A stretch of 64,000 bases of DNA from Trichinella spiralis. Its lineage: Eukaryota; Nematoda; Enoplea; Trichinellida; Trichinellidae. This document shows positions 1 to 13,730 of this stretch, one piece after another. Position numbers and translations under genes: made by a program. The notes under the pieces are model-generated. The model ran no database searches. It was not told the origin of the DNA and worked only from the letters and a program-made list of their open reading frames with translations. How positions within the stretch are numbered: the stretch's first letter is position 1; each line of letters opens with the position of its first letter. The stretch is taken from assembly GCA_000181795.3 (NCBI GenBank), contig CM012953.1, forward strand, positions 18,153,862 through 18,217,861, in the 5' to 3' direction.

Positions 1-44
1 CATAGTATACAAGAATTGCAATTTGAATGTTTAATCAACCCAGT

Positions 45-402
45 AGTCGGTTTATTTTAGATATTGAAAAAGAAATTTAATACAATTTACACAAAATGTA
101 TAACTACAGATATTTATATTAAACAAAATTGCAATTTTCTTATTTAAATAAAACATAAAAAGGAAAACAATAACTTTGGTGAACGGGGCAAAAGAAACAT
201 CGAAGAAATAAGATAAAATTCCCAGTCGGTTTACTTTAGATATTGAAAGAGAAATTTAATAGAATTTACAGAAAATGTATAACCACAGATATTTATATTA
301 AACAAAATTGCAATTTTCTTATTTAAATAAAACATAAAAAAAACAACTTTGGTGAACGAGGCAAAAGAGACATTGAAGAGAATGAAGATAAAATTCTCAT
401 CC
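45..402. repeat. 179-bp tandem direct duplication (two copies)
   Basis: Two head-to-tail copies (about 45-223 and 224-402) align at a fixed offset of 179 bases. Both run from a tcggtttA/T start through the shared block atttatattaaacaaaattg to a gaacgRggcaaaagaRacat end. They differ by a few substitutions and by a short A-rich indel. No coding content is conserved between them. This looks like a local tandem duplication of AT-rich DNA. Confidence 0.85.
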
Positions 403-1025
403 AAACTTGAAATACTTTCAGAAAACATAAAATATATCGATGCTAACATTCAGCAATCACCACTCCTAGTTTCAGCTGAAAACTGGCAGCTGTGGACAAT
501 TTATCAATTTCAGTTTTTCCCTTTGTACTTGTACCAAACCCCTTCAACTATCCTTTATCAGAACAATATCTGACAAACAGAAAAGAACCTTAGGCATAAA
601 TCTCATTTAATTGTTAGCTAAGAAGGTAATTTATATGACGAGTGAAAGCAACTGTTGGCTGACATTTCTTTTGAACACTATTTATAAATGCGGGTGGATA
701 AATGTAAAACACTTTGGAAGCAGAAAAAAAGCGATGAACAGCACCATGCAGAAAAGCTGCTACAGCCGCTTCAAGTTCACTCTTCAGGGGACATCGCATA
801 CTTTGATGTCAGCACTTGTGCACCATTTGTGTGTGATTAATAATCTTCTGTCAACATCAACAAAAGGCATTGGTGCCACAGAAATATCAATCAACGTTGA
901 TCATCAGTTGTAGATAAAACGAGGAATGAAAACTAAACGTTGTTTCAAAATGATTATTTAACAATGGAATTTAAACCGTCAAATTTCTTTTCCTTTTGTC
1001 TTGCGTTTCAGTTCAGTGCTGAACA
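403..1025. other. No supportable gene
   Basis: Short ORFs occur on both strands (for example 611-913 on + and 614-799 on -). None has a recognisable domain, splice context or homologous feel. It may hold decayed transposon or gene remains. Confidence 0.5.
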
Positions 1026-1030
1026 TTCTG

Positions 1031-1700
1031 GTGTAACAGCCCGGCCAACTAATGACATCTGCTCTATTCCAGAGTCAACGGAAGAAAAGGAGGAAAGGCG
1101 GAGCTGACACGAACCACGTCGCTGTTACACACGGCTACAGTAATATATTTTAGACTTGAAGATCCAAGGCGGAGTACGGTAACTATGTGACGTGTAGCGA
1201 GTTTGTGTGTTCGTGGGTGATTGTTGTTCCAGATCGGTCTAGTTGTGATTTGTTGCGACGGTTGCTAATTCCTCGGTGTAATAAACGTTCGAAACGATTG
1301 TCTGGTGTTTGTTTTGTGACACAATCAAGCTAGATGTCTTCTGCAAGGAAAATGGGCGGCCGTAAGGTCAACGCAGACGGTGACGTCCCGGAAGAGAAGA
1401 ATAAGGCGGAGTCTGAGCCGCCTACTGTGATGGAGAATCCGTTACAGAGGGTTATTAGCTGATGAGAGAACCAAGATCACACGTAATCATCCGAAATTTG
1501 GACTGGACGGCAATGAACAGAAAATGGACGCGGAAATGGATTCCGTTATTAGTAATACTGGAGTAAGCGAGAAGTACACTATGAAGCAGGAAGTAAAATG
1601 CTGCTGGGCATAAAGCTTGACGCAGCTAACTGATCTGGACAAATCAACCGGAACGGTGCATAAGCTATTTAGATGAATGCCGAGAAGATGCCCATGCATT
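1031..1700 (+). mobile_element. LTR retroelement fossil: LTR plus start of gag
   Basis: A GC-richer segment begins TGTAACAGCCCGG and ends near 1321 in TGTGACACA. An AATAAA-like signal (gtaataaacg) sits about 45 bases before that end, the layout expected of an LTR with U3-R-U5. Just downstream, an ATG at about 1334 opens a short charged reading frame (MSSARKMGGRK...) that resembles the start of a gag protein. The element is broken and only its 5' part is present. It abuts the MULE remnant downstream. The family within the LTR class is not certain. Confidence 0.55.
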
Positions 1701-2700
1701 CTACCATCAGCTGCAGCTGAATGAATTGAAAAGGCTTGCTACAGATATTCCGAGGCCGATATTGGAAATTTATGATGAGCTGGCAAGCGATGCATCCACC
1801 AGCTTAGGTACTTTTTGTTATTTTTTCTCGTGGGAGCAGGCCCGGAACACAATGTATTACAGCCGTTCGAAGAGATACCCACGACTTCTGGCCAGGCGGC
1901 AGAATCTGCGGCTTACTGCCCTGCAGACGACAACGAAATCCGGTGCGCAATTTTTAATGTATCATTCGCCGACCAATGATATAAATTTTTGCCAACGAGG
2001 CTGTGTGTGGCTGCTGGCTCAGAGTAACTGCTGGTGCCGGGATGGGACGCATTAGATTGTCCGCTGCTGGTACAACGAGTTGTTTACCTTTCCTGAGGCG
2101 TAAACTGCTACTCGTCGTATATTGCTTGACTGTTGGGAAAGATCTGCCCATGTATAGCCGAATATTTAAGTACTACATTCCAAAGCGGAAGAACTTGGCG
2201 TCGAATTTGATCTGGCGTAATTTGTTTGCGATTTCGAAATAGCCCTGATCCCGACTTTTCAAGGCAACTTTCCTCACACCCGGGTACAAGGTTGGTTCTT
2301 CCACTTTTGCCAAGCTGTTTCGGCAGGTCGGCCGGTTTGGCTTAAGAGCTGATTATATTAATAATAATCAGGAGGTAAGAAAAAAGGTTAAAATGCTGAT
2401 GGCATTAGCATTTTTGCCGGTGCACCTTGTACCCACGGGTTTCGAAATCAAATGTTGGGACGTCGGGTCAAGTGGAAGCCTTGTTCCAGTATTTTCAGCA
2501 AGAGTGGCTTCCGGCCACTAAAATTCCGCTTTGGAATATCCATGGCGTGGCTGTGCGGACCATGTATAAAACAACCGCATGAACAAAAAAGCCGTAAGCA
2601 CCACCTGGGATTCTCTCAGTTTCTACAAATGATCATCATTGATCTCTACGATTGTAGCACGATGTATATTTTTTATTCATTATTATTGTAATTATTGTAA
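1700..2700 (+). mobile_element. Decayed MULE DNA transposon
   Basis: Translated pieces match the MULE transposase family, including the related copy at 22.6-26.3 kb. In order they are: an N-terminal stretch (ELKRLATDIPRPILEIYDEL) at about 1723; the block RSKRYPRLLARRQNLR at about 1865; a VYCLTVGKDLP motif at about 2117; and a C-terminal part (LFRQVGRFGLRADYINNN, then a degraded IHGVAVRTNNHLE-like region and an NKKAVS/KHHLGF-like region) at about 2310-2620. The reading frame changes several times and contains stops, so this is a dead copy. A tract rich in TTG and TTA repeats follows it. Confidence 0.75.
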
Positions 2701-5475
2701 TATAGTTTAGATTTGTTGTTGATTATTATTGTTGTGGTTGGTTGTTGTTGTTGATTATTGGCTGCTGTTGTAACATAATGCTGTATACTATATATTTGCC
2801 TAATTCGGAAGCGCTTGTAGCGAAAAGCGGAAATGTTTCTGTGTAAAACAGTCTGCTGATTAGCACAGTCCTGAAGAAATAAAATTACAACAACAGGTCA
2901 TTATTTGAACAGTAAATGTAAAACTGTGAACAAGCATTATTTTAAGCGCCAGTATGATTTTTCTATTGCATATTCATGTAAAACCAAACAAAGTAAATAT
3001 AAATTTTGTGCTTAAAAATATGCACAGGAAATTCTCAGCAAATGTAATGAAGATAAACATTGGTCATGAGAATATTTACTTTAGAATAATTGTAATTACT
3101 TTAATGCAAAGAAAGTTGGCGAACACTATTCTGAATTATACGTAAAGAAACTGTTTTGAAAATAGAAATGTGATTATGTATGTCCATATAGGGTAATTTA
3201 ATAGTGAAGCACTTCATATTTGGGAAAACTTTGATGGAAAACAATCATCCAAATTATGATCAAAGCTGAGTAGCTAATCTAATGCTATAAGTTATTCGAC
3301 CAGTTAGTGATCAAAATTTGGTAACTAATAAAATAGCATAACTCGTTAGCCAATTACCGATCAGTTGCCTATGTTGTATGAAATGTAGATTTCAGAAAAT
3401 TTTTCAAGTTTGCGCTCCACACGTTTTGCTTTTCATAAAAATCATATCATAAATATCATCACGCTCCCACGGTTATTGATTGTATATTTTGCTCGTTCGA
3501 TTTAGTCAGCTCAAAGTTTTCATCTTGTTTTTGAAATGTCATCTGAATAACTTGAATTTATTTTGATTAAATCAGCGATTTGAACTTTGTATATGATGAG
3601 TAAATTTTGCTGAGAATATAAATTTTTATTCATCTGCATGTTCATATGTTGCTGCTTGCGTTATTAGTTGATTTTAATGTATTTCTGAAGCTAGTAAAAT
3701 CAATTATAAACAATAATATCGTACTGAAATAATTTATATAAATTTATACCTAGTCGTCAAGTTGAATTTACTGTAAAATAAATGAATACTTCAAACTGAA
3801 AAAACAAGAAAATTGAGTTAGGTTTTTCTGTTTACATTAGAATGAACTAACCAAGCGTGACACGCCCTACGAGCCGATCAAGCTGTGACGTTAGATCAGC
3901 CAACGGTTGCTCATTACACCACGCGACGTTAACTGAATAAATAGACTACTTGGCCAGAAATGACTGTCAAGAATACACTGACAGACAAGTGGAGAAAGCT
4001 TCTGATTTTATTCCTCTGAAAATTAACAAACCAAAAAAACTATTCTCATAAAAAGTTTATTTTAATTTGCAATACATTAATTTTACTTTTTTACCTAGTT
4101 AACATTCACATCAGCAAATATGCTGATAATGTCATTTGAGATTATTGATTGATTATTATCATGAAAACATGCTAATATGCATCACTCATTGTCATATAAA
4201 ATGAAAATTCGAAATTATAATAGCTTTTACAAAAATGTTTTTATAAAACATTTATAATAAGCAATGGAACTGTAAACAAAAGTTTAAGTCCGAAATCAGA
4301 GATTAAATTTCAACTTATCAAGCTTATGAAAATTTGTCTGCATTGCCAGTCTTGAATAATAGCAATCCATATGATGCATTAATCGTTAAAAATGTCAATG
4401 ACAGCGTTGCGAACAACTGGTCATGTAATTGAAAGATCGGTGATGAAATGTCGATGATATATGAATATTCATTTATTCAAAAACAGCAAAAAACGTCTCT
4501 ATACTAGCATTTTACATAAAAAATATCAACTATAGTTGAAATTATTGATAATTTTTACCTATAACTAACATGTTCTCATGATAAATTAATTGTTAAATTT
4601 GAAATAAAAATTTGATATCACAAAAATGTACGATCATTAAAGAGTCATCACTAACTCAAATTGTTCACAAATTAGTTCATTATTAATTGATCAAAACTGA
4701 TTACAAGACAGACAAAAAGAATACAGAATTAGCCCACTGAAATAGCAACGTGGACAAGATTTTTCTTAAAGATAAACTAAAAAAAACATTTTGAATTTGA
4801 AAAGTTTCAATGAATAAAAAAATCCATTTCCCTTATCATTTCATTCCATTGTTACTTTAACGAATACTTAATAATGAATGAAATTTTCAAAACAATACTC
4901 TTTTCAAAGTACTGAAACTGTTCAGTGTTATTACATTCCAAAAGTTCATGCTCATCCTTTGTCGCGACATGTCACTACGGTCAACTTTACATTAAAAGTT
5001 TTGTTTCCGTTTCATCCATTCAAAATGCTTTTGAAAAATAAACAAATTTTTAAACATATAGTTTTATAACATCTAGGTCGTTTATTCGCTTTCCAAAAAG
5101 AAGATTAGTATTGGTGATTTTTAACAGGAATAATAAGTTATATGCGCATAAAATTTTCAGTTTCAATTGAAATTTAAACTCGTTATTTTTGAACACGGTT
5201 AGAATTAGAATATTTAATATTAATTTAACAATAATTTCACAAGATAACTATTTTTAACTTGAAGAATTTAAACTTATTTGACATTTTTATTTGTGCTTGA
5301 TTATCCATAACACATTTTTGTACAGGCATACGGTTGTTTCATTCTTGTCCATCATTCTGGTATTACCGTTGTGTGACATTCTTAGTTGCAGTTGTCATAT
5401 TTTCTCGTGGTTGCTTCACAAGTAATATCACAAACTAAAAGTTCTGTTGATTAATTTTTAATATCATCAAACGAA
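2701..5475. other. AT-rich intergenic region upstream of clathrin
   Basis: There is a TTG/ATT microsatellite-like stretch at 2700-2770. Two pockets of more balanced composition lie at about 2790-2900 (containing agcgcttgtagcgaaaagcg) and 3845-3960 (cgtgacacgccctacgagcc...). They may be transposon remnants. No gene, tRNA or long ORF is supported. The last ~150 bases should hold the clathrin promoter and 5'UTR. Confidence 0.6.
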
Positions 5476-8400
5476 ATGACGACATCTCTACCTATTCGAT
5501 TTCAAGAACATGCTCAGGTTGTGTATATTTATTTAATTCAGTAAAGTTTATTTTACAATTTTTACATTTTCTTTGTGCAATTGTATGATTATGCAGAAAT
5601 CTCATTTTTAATTAAAGCAGTTGGCATTTATCGAGTACTGAAAATAAATATTACCAAAATTAAAATTACATGGAATTTGAAGTAAACTGTTTGTGTTGTT
5701 TATTGCTCGTAAATAATTTCTGTTGAGCTTTCTTTATTTTTTGTGCAAATGTAATAATGTTTTTACTGAATGCATTTCATTTTTTGCCATATTTTAAATT
5801 GTCAGTTAAGATGTAATGTATTGCCTCAAAGTATTTTCTACTGAATATTTCTTCTATTCCTTTGTTAAATGATTTTAATTGATCATGGACTGTAAAGTGA
5901 TATATGATATCGTATGCATAAGTTATGAAAATTTTTAGCTGCAAAATCTGGGCATCAGCGCTTCTAACATCGGTTTCAGTACTGTGACAATGGAATCGGA
6001 TAAATACATTTGCGTTAAAGAAAAAGTGGGAGATTCTGCCCAAGTGGTCGTAATCGATTTGAATGACATCAGCAATCCTATGCGAAGACCGATTTCTGCG
6101 GATTCAGTAATTATGAACCCAGTTTCAAAAGTTCTGGCTTTGAAAGGTGAGAATGAATTTTAAAAAACAAAGGAGAAAGTTTCAAAATAATGGGAAGCTT
6201 TATTTTTTAGCAGGAAAAATGCTCCAAGTATTCGACATAGATGTGAAAAGCAAAGTGAAATCATGTCAGTTTTCGGAAGAAGTAGTGTTTTGGAGATGGC
6301 TTGATGTGAATAATATTGCATTGGTTTCGCCGACATCAGTTTATCACTGGACGATGGAAAGTAAAGTGTATTAGTTTTTGATATTTAGGATTGTTTTACA
6401 TGAAGTTTTAAATTTCAGGTGAGTCTGTTCCAGTGAAAATGTTCGATAGAATGCAGTCGCTCAGTGATCGTCGAATTATCAATTACAAAGCAGATAGCAA
6501 ATACATGTGGCTTCTTTTGATGGGCATAGTTAGTTTATTCAAGTCAATTTTACAAAACGCTAAAATAGGTTTATGAAATAAATTATGATAGTAATTGATT
6601 GATGCTCTCAGATTACTTTGAGTATTGACATTGACTGAATGCTGAATGGGCACGGTCAATTATGTTAATTGAGAATGTAATTGAATTATTTTATAATTGT
6701 ATAGTAATTTTTACTGAAATGAATTACAAAAGGTAATGCTTCAGTGGGTAAATTTATTTTAATTTATTATTATTATGTAAATACAAATATTATTTTTATA
6801 AGGAATTATGGAAATTTAATCTAGCTGAAGCATTACATTTTTGAAAAAATTTCAGAATAGCCGTTCTGTTGTGATTGAAATTTTAATTTTATTATTATAG
6901 GATTCTCGTGCAGTAGGTCATATGCAATTGTACAGCATGGAGCGTCGTGTGAGTCAAGTTATTGAAGGTCAGGCAGCGTGTTTTATTAATTTCAAGTTTG
7001 GCAAAAATGAAGAACCAAGCACGTTGTTTAGTTTTGCCTCGCGACAGCAGGCTTTTGCAAAGGTATGTTGTATATAGATATATAATTCTTTTTGTTTTTT
7101 ATTCTGTTTCGTCTGATGATTACTTATTTATTTATTTATTGAATCCTTTTAGCTACACATAGTTGAAGTTGGAACTGCATCTGGTAAAAATGCGACGTAT
7201 ACCAAAAAAGTGGTTGACTTGTTTTTTCCGGCAGAAGGTCAGCATGATTTTCCCATCGCGATGCAGGTTAGTGATAATATTTTTTTAACATTGTCAACTT
7301 ATAATTTTCAGAATTGTCTCCATTTTTCTAATTAAACTGAAATATATGTAAATATAATGAATAATAATTGACCGTTTTTATTTTTGTAAATTCGATAAAC
7401 ACACATTTTGTAAAAGTGTACAATATAATGTGATTGATGTATTAAGTTGAACTGTTAGCGAAGGTGAAAGTTGTTGCTTTTTATTTTGTTTAATTCTAAT
7501 TTTTATTATATAATTTGAATTTTGAGACAGCCGACAAACAGATATTTGATAATGAATAATAAGGTGATAATACAGTAATAAATTTTTAATTTATTTCATC
7601 ATGTGAATTTTGAAGATGGAATTAAATAATACACAGTGAACAAGACTGTTTTGTTGTGTACGTATTTGTTGAGAATTGTGCGTTTATGTTCATTTTATTC
7701 AATGTGGGAAAATAATGGTTTAGGGAAGTGAAAAGCATGGTGTGATTTTTATCATTACAAAATGTGGTTACATTCATGTTTATGATGTGGAATTCGCAGT
7801 TTGTATTTATATGAATCGAATTTCAAACGAGACAATCTTCGTGACAACTGAATACCAATTAACATCTGGAATCCTTGGCATTACTACGAAGGGTCAGGTT
7901 AGTTTTTTACAATGGTTGATGGTGAAAGTGTGAAAAAAGCTTTCGTTTTTTTCTCTCTCTCTTTCACAATTTCAGGTGCTAAGCGTTAGCATTGACGAAC
8001 AGAATGTCATTCCATACATAACGAATACATTGCAAAATCCGGATTTAGCTATGCGTTTTGCAGCTCGATGTGATTTGCCAGGTGCCGAAGATTTGTTTGT
8101 ACGCAAGTTTACCACTCTCTTCAACGAACAAAGATATAGCGAAGCAGCGGAAATTGCTGCAGTAGCTCCAAAAGTATTATTTGTTCGACTAATTTAAATT
8201 TAAAATTGACAATAATATTTTATACAGTTCATTTTACGTACCCCGCAAACTATTCAAAAATTTCAACAAGTTAGTAAAGAAACGACCGGAGCTAACGCTA
8301 TATTGCAATATTTTGCCATATTACTGGACAGAAGTCGTTTGAACAAATTCGAAACAATTGAACTGTGTCGACCAGTGTTGCTTCAGAATCGCGTGCAATT

Positions 8401-11400
8401 AATTGAAAAATGGCTTAAAGAGAATAAAGTAATGAAGAAGATTATTTTTTATTTTTTTTGAAAAAAAAAACTTATTAATTTACACATGTTTGTTGTTGTG
8501 CAGTTGGAGTGCAGTGAAGAGTTGGGCGATTTGATCCAAGCACAAGGGAAAGATACGACGTTGGCGTTGTCGGTGTATTTGCGTTCTCACTGCCATCCAA
8601 AAGTTCGTGATCAATTTGCAAATTGTAGAGAGTTATTATGTAATTTCTATTGCTCGTTTAGGTTATTTTGTGCTTTGCCGAAACTGGCAGTTTTGACAAA
8701 ATTCTTTTGTATGCAAAGAGAGTTGGCTATCAGCCGGATTATGTGTTTCTATTGCGGCAAGTGATTCAGAAAAGTGGACCGGAAAAAGCTGTCGAATTTG
8801 CACGTATGTTGATTAAAGACGAAGAAAGACCTTTGGCAGATTTGAATCAGGTATATTTTAATTTTTACAAAAATATTCATCATTTGTGCACAAGTAAAAT
8901 AAATGAGTGAATAATTTTTTCATTGATCATGTCAATTGTTGAATTTGTTTTTTTTAATTTAGATAGCAGATTGCTTTTTGGAAGTAAATCTCGTTCCTCA
9001 GTGTACTGCATTTTTGTTGGATGCTTTGAAGAATGATCGACCGTCAGAAGGTCCACTACAAACACGCGTGTTGGAAATTAATCTTTTGACAAATCCAGCA
9101 GTTGCCGATACAATTCTCCAGCAGAATATTTTCCATCATTACGATCGTGCGCACATTGCGCAGTTGTGTGAAAAGGTTTCACTGATGCAACGTGCACTGG
9201 AACATTACACAGATTTGTACGACATCAAACGGGCTGTGGTCAATACCCAGTCTTTGAATTTGGATGTAAGTCATGAACATATATAAATAAATATGTATGC
9301 ATTTTTACAATTTTCATATCCAATAATAGTGGTTGGTGAATTATTTTGGAACGTTGAGTGTGGAAGATTCTATGGAATGTTTGAAAGCAATGTTGCAGGC
9401 GAACATTCGGCAAAATTTACAAGCTGTGGTGAAAATTTCGTCTAAATATTTTGAACAATTGACTACTCAGGCTTTGATTGATTTGTTTGAATCGTTCAAA
9501 TCTTACGAAGGGTTGTTTTATTTCCTTGGTTCAATTGTCAATTTCAGTCAAGATCCTGAAGTACATTTCAAATATATTCAGGTGAGAATTATTATTATTA
9601 TTATTATTATAAATTGTAATAGTTGGGGTTTTTTTTCGGCATATTCAGGCAGCTTGTCGCACTGGACAAATCAAAGAAGTAGAGAGGATTTGTCGTGAGT
9701 CGACCTTCTACGAACCGGAGCGTGTGAAAAATTTTTTGAAAGAAGCGAAACTTACTGATCAACTCCCTTTGATTATTGTCTGCGATCGGTTCGACTTTGT
9801 CCACGATCTTGTACTCTACTTGTACCAGAACAACTTGCACAAATATATTGAAGTTTTTGTGCAGAAGGTGAATTGAAGGGAAAAATTCTTTTCCTAATTT
9901 AATTTAATTAATTATGCAAAATAGGTAAACTCGGCTCGTTTGCCGCAAGTTGTCGGCGCTCTGTTGGATGTCGACTGCAGTGAAGATACGATAAAACAGT
10001 TGATTTTGCACACTCGAAATGCATTTTCCATAGATCAACTTGTTGAAGAAGTGGAAAAACGAAATCGGTCAGTTGAGTCGAAAGACCGACAACTTTTATT
10101 ATAATTTATCTGATGTTGTGTGTGTGTGTGTTCGATTGATTGATTTTGTTGTGTTAGTTTGAAATTGCTGCAGCCGTGGTTGGAGACTAAAGTTCACGAA
10201 GGTGCCACCGATGCTGCCACGCACAACGCTATTGCGAAAATTTACATTGATAGCAATAACAATGCCGAGCGTTTCTTGAGAGAAAATCCCTATTACGATT
10301 CGCGGGTTATTGGAAAATACTGCGAAAAGCGTGATCCACATTTGGCTTGTATTGCCTACGAAAGGGGGCACTGCGATACGGAACTGATCAACGTAATTCA
10401 GATCATTATTACATAGATTTGTAATTGCTTCATTCATTCATCTTCTTCGTTTTTGATCAGGTTTGCAACGAGAATTCGTTGTTCAAAAATTTATCCCGCT
10501 ACATGGTCTGTCGCAGGGACAGTGAACTGTGGAACCAAGTGCTGCAGGAGAGCAACCCGTACAGACGGCAGTTGATCGACCAAGTGGTGCAGACCGCGTT
10601 GTCCGAAACTCAAGATCCGGACGATGTGTCGGTGACGGTGAAAGCGTTCATGGCTGCCAATTTACCCAACGAACTGATCGAATTGCTCGAGAAAATTGTC
10701 CTGGACAACGGCTTATTTTCCGAACATCGCAATTTGCAAAATTTGCTCATTTTGACCGCAATCCGAGCCGACCGGCCTCGTGTGATGGAATACGTCCAAC
10801 GGTTGGAAAATTACGACGCGCCGGATATTGCCAACTTGGCAATCACATCCGAATTGTACGAAGAAGCATTTGCAATATACAAAAAGTTCGACGTCAACAC
10901 ATCGGCTATAAAGGTTTGTTTTTAATTTGCTGTTATCGCCGTGAAATTGATCGTTTGTCGTTTGCAGGTTTTAATCGACAATATTGGCAATTTGGACCGT
11001 GCTTACGAGTTTGCCGAACGTTGCAACGAATCTGGCGTTTGGGCTCAGTTGGCCGCGGCGCAGCTTCGTCACAATATGGTCAAAGAGGCTGTTGATTCTT
11101 TCATCAAAGCTGACGACGCTTCTTATTACGTGGAAGTGGTTCAAACTTGCAGCAAAACAGGTTGATTGGATGAAATTGGAAAATTATTATTATTATTATT
11201 ACTGTTTGTAATTTTTTTCAAGATCACTGGGAAGATTTGGTGCGCTATTTGAAAATGGCCAGGAAAAAAGCACGCGAATCGTTCATTGATACCGAATTGG
11301 TTTTCGCATTTGCCAAAACCAAACGTTTGGCCGAGATGGAAGATTTCGTCACAGGACCGAATCATGCTCAGATTTTACAAGTTTATTCAATAAAATTATC

Positions 11401-13730
11401 ATAAATAATTTACCATCCGTCAATTCTTATTATTATTAGGTTGGGGAACGTTGTTTTGACGAAGGCATGTACGATGCGTCGAAAATTTTATTCAACAATG
11501 TCAGTAATTTTGCCAAACTGGCGATCACGATGGTACGTCTTGGTGAATACAATGGATCTGTCGATGCGGCAAGAAAGGCAAATTCGACCAAAACTTGGAA
11601 AGAGGTAACAGTAGTAGAACTGTTGAAGATTGCAATTTATCTGTATGTACAATTTGTCCCACAGGTGTGCTATGCGTGCGTGGATGCGGAACAATTCCAA
11701 CTGGCCCAAACATGCGGATTGCACATTGTTGTCCACGCCGAAGAGCTCGAAGAATTGAATACTTATTATCAACAGCGTGGCTATTTTGAAGAGTTGATCA
11801 ATTTGCTCGAAGCTGCATTGGGTTAATTAATTCATTCATTCATTTTTTAAATAAATATATATGTATATTTGAAAAATAATTCATTTCAATTTCAGGATTG
11901 GAACGTTCTCATATGGGCATTTTTACCGAACTTGCAATTTTGTATTCGAAATATAAACCGGAAAAGATGCGTGAACATTTGGAATTGTTCTGGTCAAGGG
12001 TTAATATTCCGAAAGTGTTGCGCGCCGCTGAACAAGCCCATCTGTGGGCAGAGTTGGTCTTCTTGTACGACAAATACGAAGAATACGACAACGCCGTAGT
12101 TACTGTCATGAAGCATCCAGTAGAAGCTTGGCGTGAGCAGCATTTCAAAGAAATCATCACCAAAGTGGCGAACATTGAACTCTATTACAAGGCGATGCAA
12201 TTTTACCTTGATTACAAGCCGTTACTGTTGAATGATCTGCTGACCGTCCTGGCTCCTCGTATGGATCATACGCGAGCTGTTGCATTTTTTACAAAAAACA
12301 AACATCTACCACTGATAAAGCCCTACCTGCGAGCAGTGCAAAATCAGAACAACAAAGCTATAAATGAAGCGTTGAATCAACTGTTGATTGAAGAAGAAGA
12401 TTATGCTGTATGTAACAGAATATTATTTTGTTTTGTTATTGCTTTTTCTTTATCTTGGATTCAATCAAAAATCAAATTATGCTATATATTATTAATTGGG
12501 ATGAAATTTATTCCAGGGTCTTCGTGCTTCTATTGATGCATTTGACAACTATGATAACATTGCTCTGGCTCAGCAGCTTGAACATCATGAACTGATTGAA
12601 TTCCGTCGCATCAGTGCTTACTTGTACAAGGGTAACAATCGCTGGAAGCAGTCTGTCGAATTATGTAAAAAGGATAAATTGTACAAGGTAAATTTCAATT
12701 GATTTCTTCCTCTTCTCTCCCCGCACACTTTAATCACACCTGCTATTATTCATTATCCATAGCACCGCATCTCGTATTGGTTTGCTCAAATGTATTTCAA
12801 CAAACTGAACGTGAAAATAGATTAAATTTTTTTTTGCACATCACATTACAGAAGAAAATGTTCGATTTGATTTGTTCGCGTTTCACATTTTTTGTTCGTT
12901 TAATTTTTCAAATATTTTTCATCTTTACAACATTATATATATTAATTCAATAATAATACAATTTCATGCGGTTGTTGTTGTTGTTGTTGAGTGCACTGTT
13001 ACAGAGTAGTGGTTTTGTACTCTGTTTTTCAGGATGCAATTGAATTCGCAGCAGAATCTCGCCAATCAGAACTTGCGGAAGATTTGATCTCTTACTTTTT
13101 GGAGAACAATTTGAAAGAATGCTTTGCAGCGACTCTTTATCAGTGTTACGATTTGCTGCATCCGGACGTGATTTTGGAACTGGCATGGAGACATGATCTG
13201 ATGGATTTCGCGATGCCTTATATGATTCAAGTTCTTCGCGAACTCACCACTACGGTTAGTGGTTTAATTTTAATTTAGTTTGTTTTGTTTTTTTCTGTAT
13301 ATTATGTCAGCGAATTTATCGTAAAATTGAGTTCGTTTATAAAGAAAAACAACTTTGATAATCACTTATTTCATGGTGAAAATATGTTCACGTCTTGTGT
13401 GTGTGTGTGTGTAGGTGCAAACTTTAAATGAAGCGGAAGCGAAACGCAAAGAAGAAGCAAACAATGTACAAGCTCAGTCGACAGATATGATGATGCGTAA
13501 GTGGTAGAATGCATTAAGCAATGTTATTATAATAATAATAATAATAGATATTTTGCTTAGCTCCACAGTTGATGTTGACTTATGGAATGAATGCCCCGGC
13601 TGTTGCAATGCCCCATCAACAACAGCAACAACAACAGTCTGCACAGCCTGGTTCAGCGGCAGCGTATTCTACAAATGCATACTTGGGTTCTGCCCTGTAT
13701 TCCAGCTATCCCGGTTATCGTATGCCATAG
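5476..13730 (+). CDS. chc-1: Clathrin heavy chain (26 coding exons)
   Basis: Clathrin heavy chain forms the legs of the triskelion that coats endocytic and trans-Golgi vesicles. Coding exons: 5476-5517, 5939-6146, 6211-6360, 6419-6528, 6901-7062, 7153-7266, 7724-7897, 7976-8173, 8228-8428, 8504-8602, 8662-8850, 8963-9265, 9330-9581, 9649-9867, 9925-10067, 10158-10392, 10461-10913, 10968-11160, 11223-11380, 11440-11604, 11665-11821, 11896-12407, 12517-12687, 13033-13254, 13415-13496, 13561-13730. All junctions are GT-AG and all phases close, giving 5082 nt or 1693 aa (about 1675 in animals). The start [14 protein letters not shown] matches the animal N-terminus. The order is N-terminal beta-propeller, linker, then the repeat legs (for example [20 protein letters not shown]). 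The C-terminus keeps the Hsc70 uncoating motif QLMLT before a Gln- and Tyr-rich tail. The longest introns (6529-6900, 7267-7723, 12688-13032) hold nothing recognisable. The gene looks intact. Confidence 0.98.

Noticed and set aside
611-913. 100-codon plus frame and the opposite 61-codon minus frame
   Set aside because: No recognisable domain, no splice context and no second copy to test; left unannotated.
1459-1480. CTGATGAG string suggesting a hammerhead ribozyme core
   Set aside because: No matching GAAA core and helix III partners were found.
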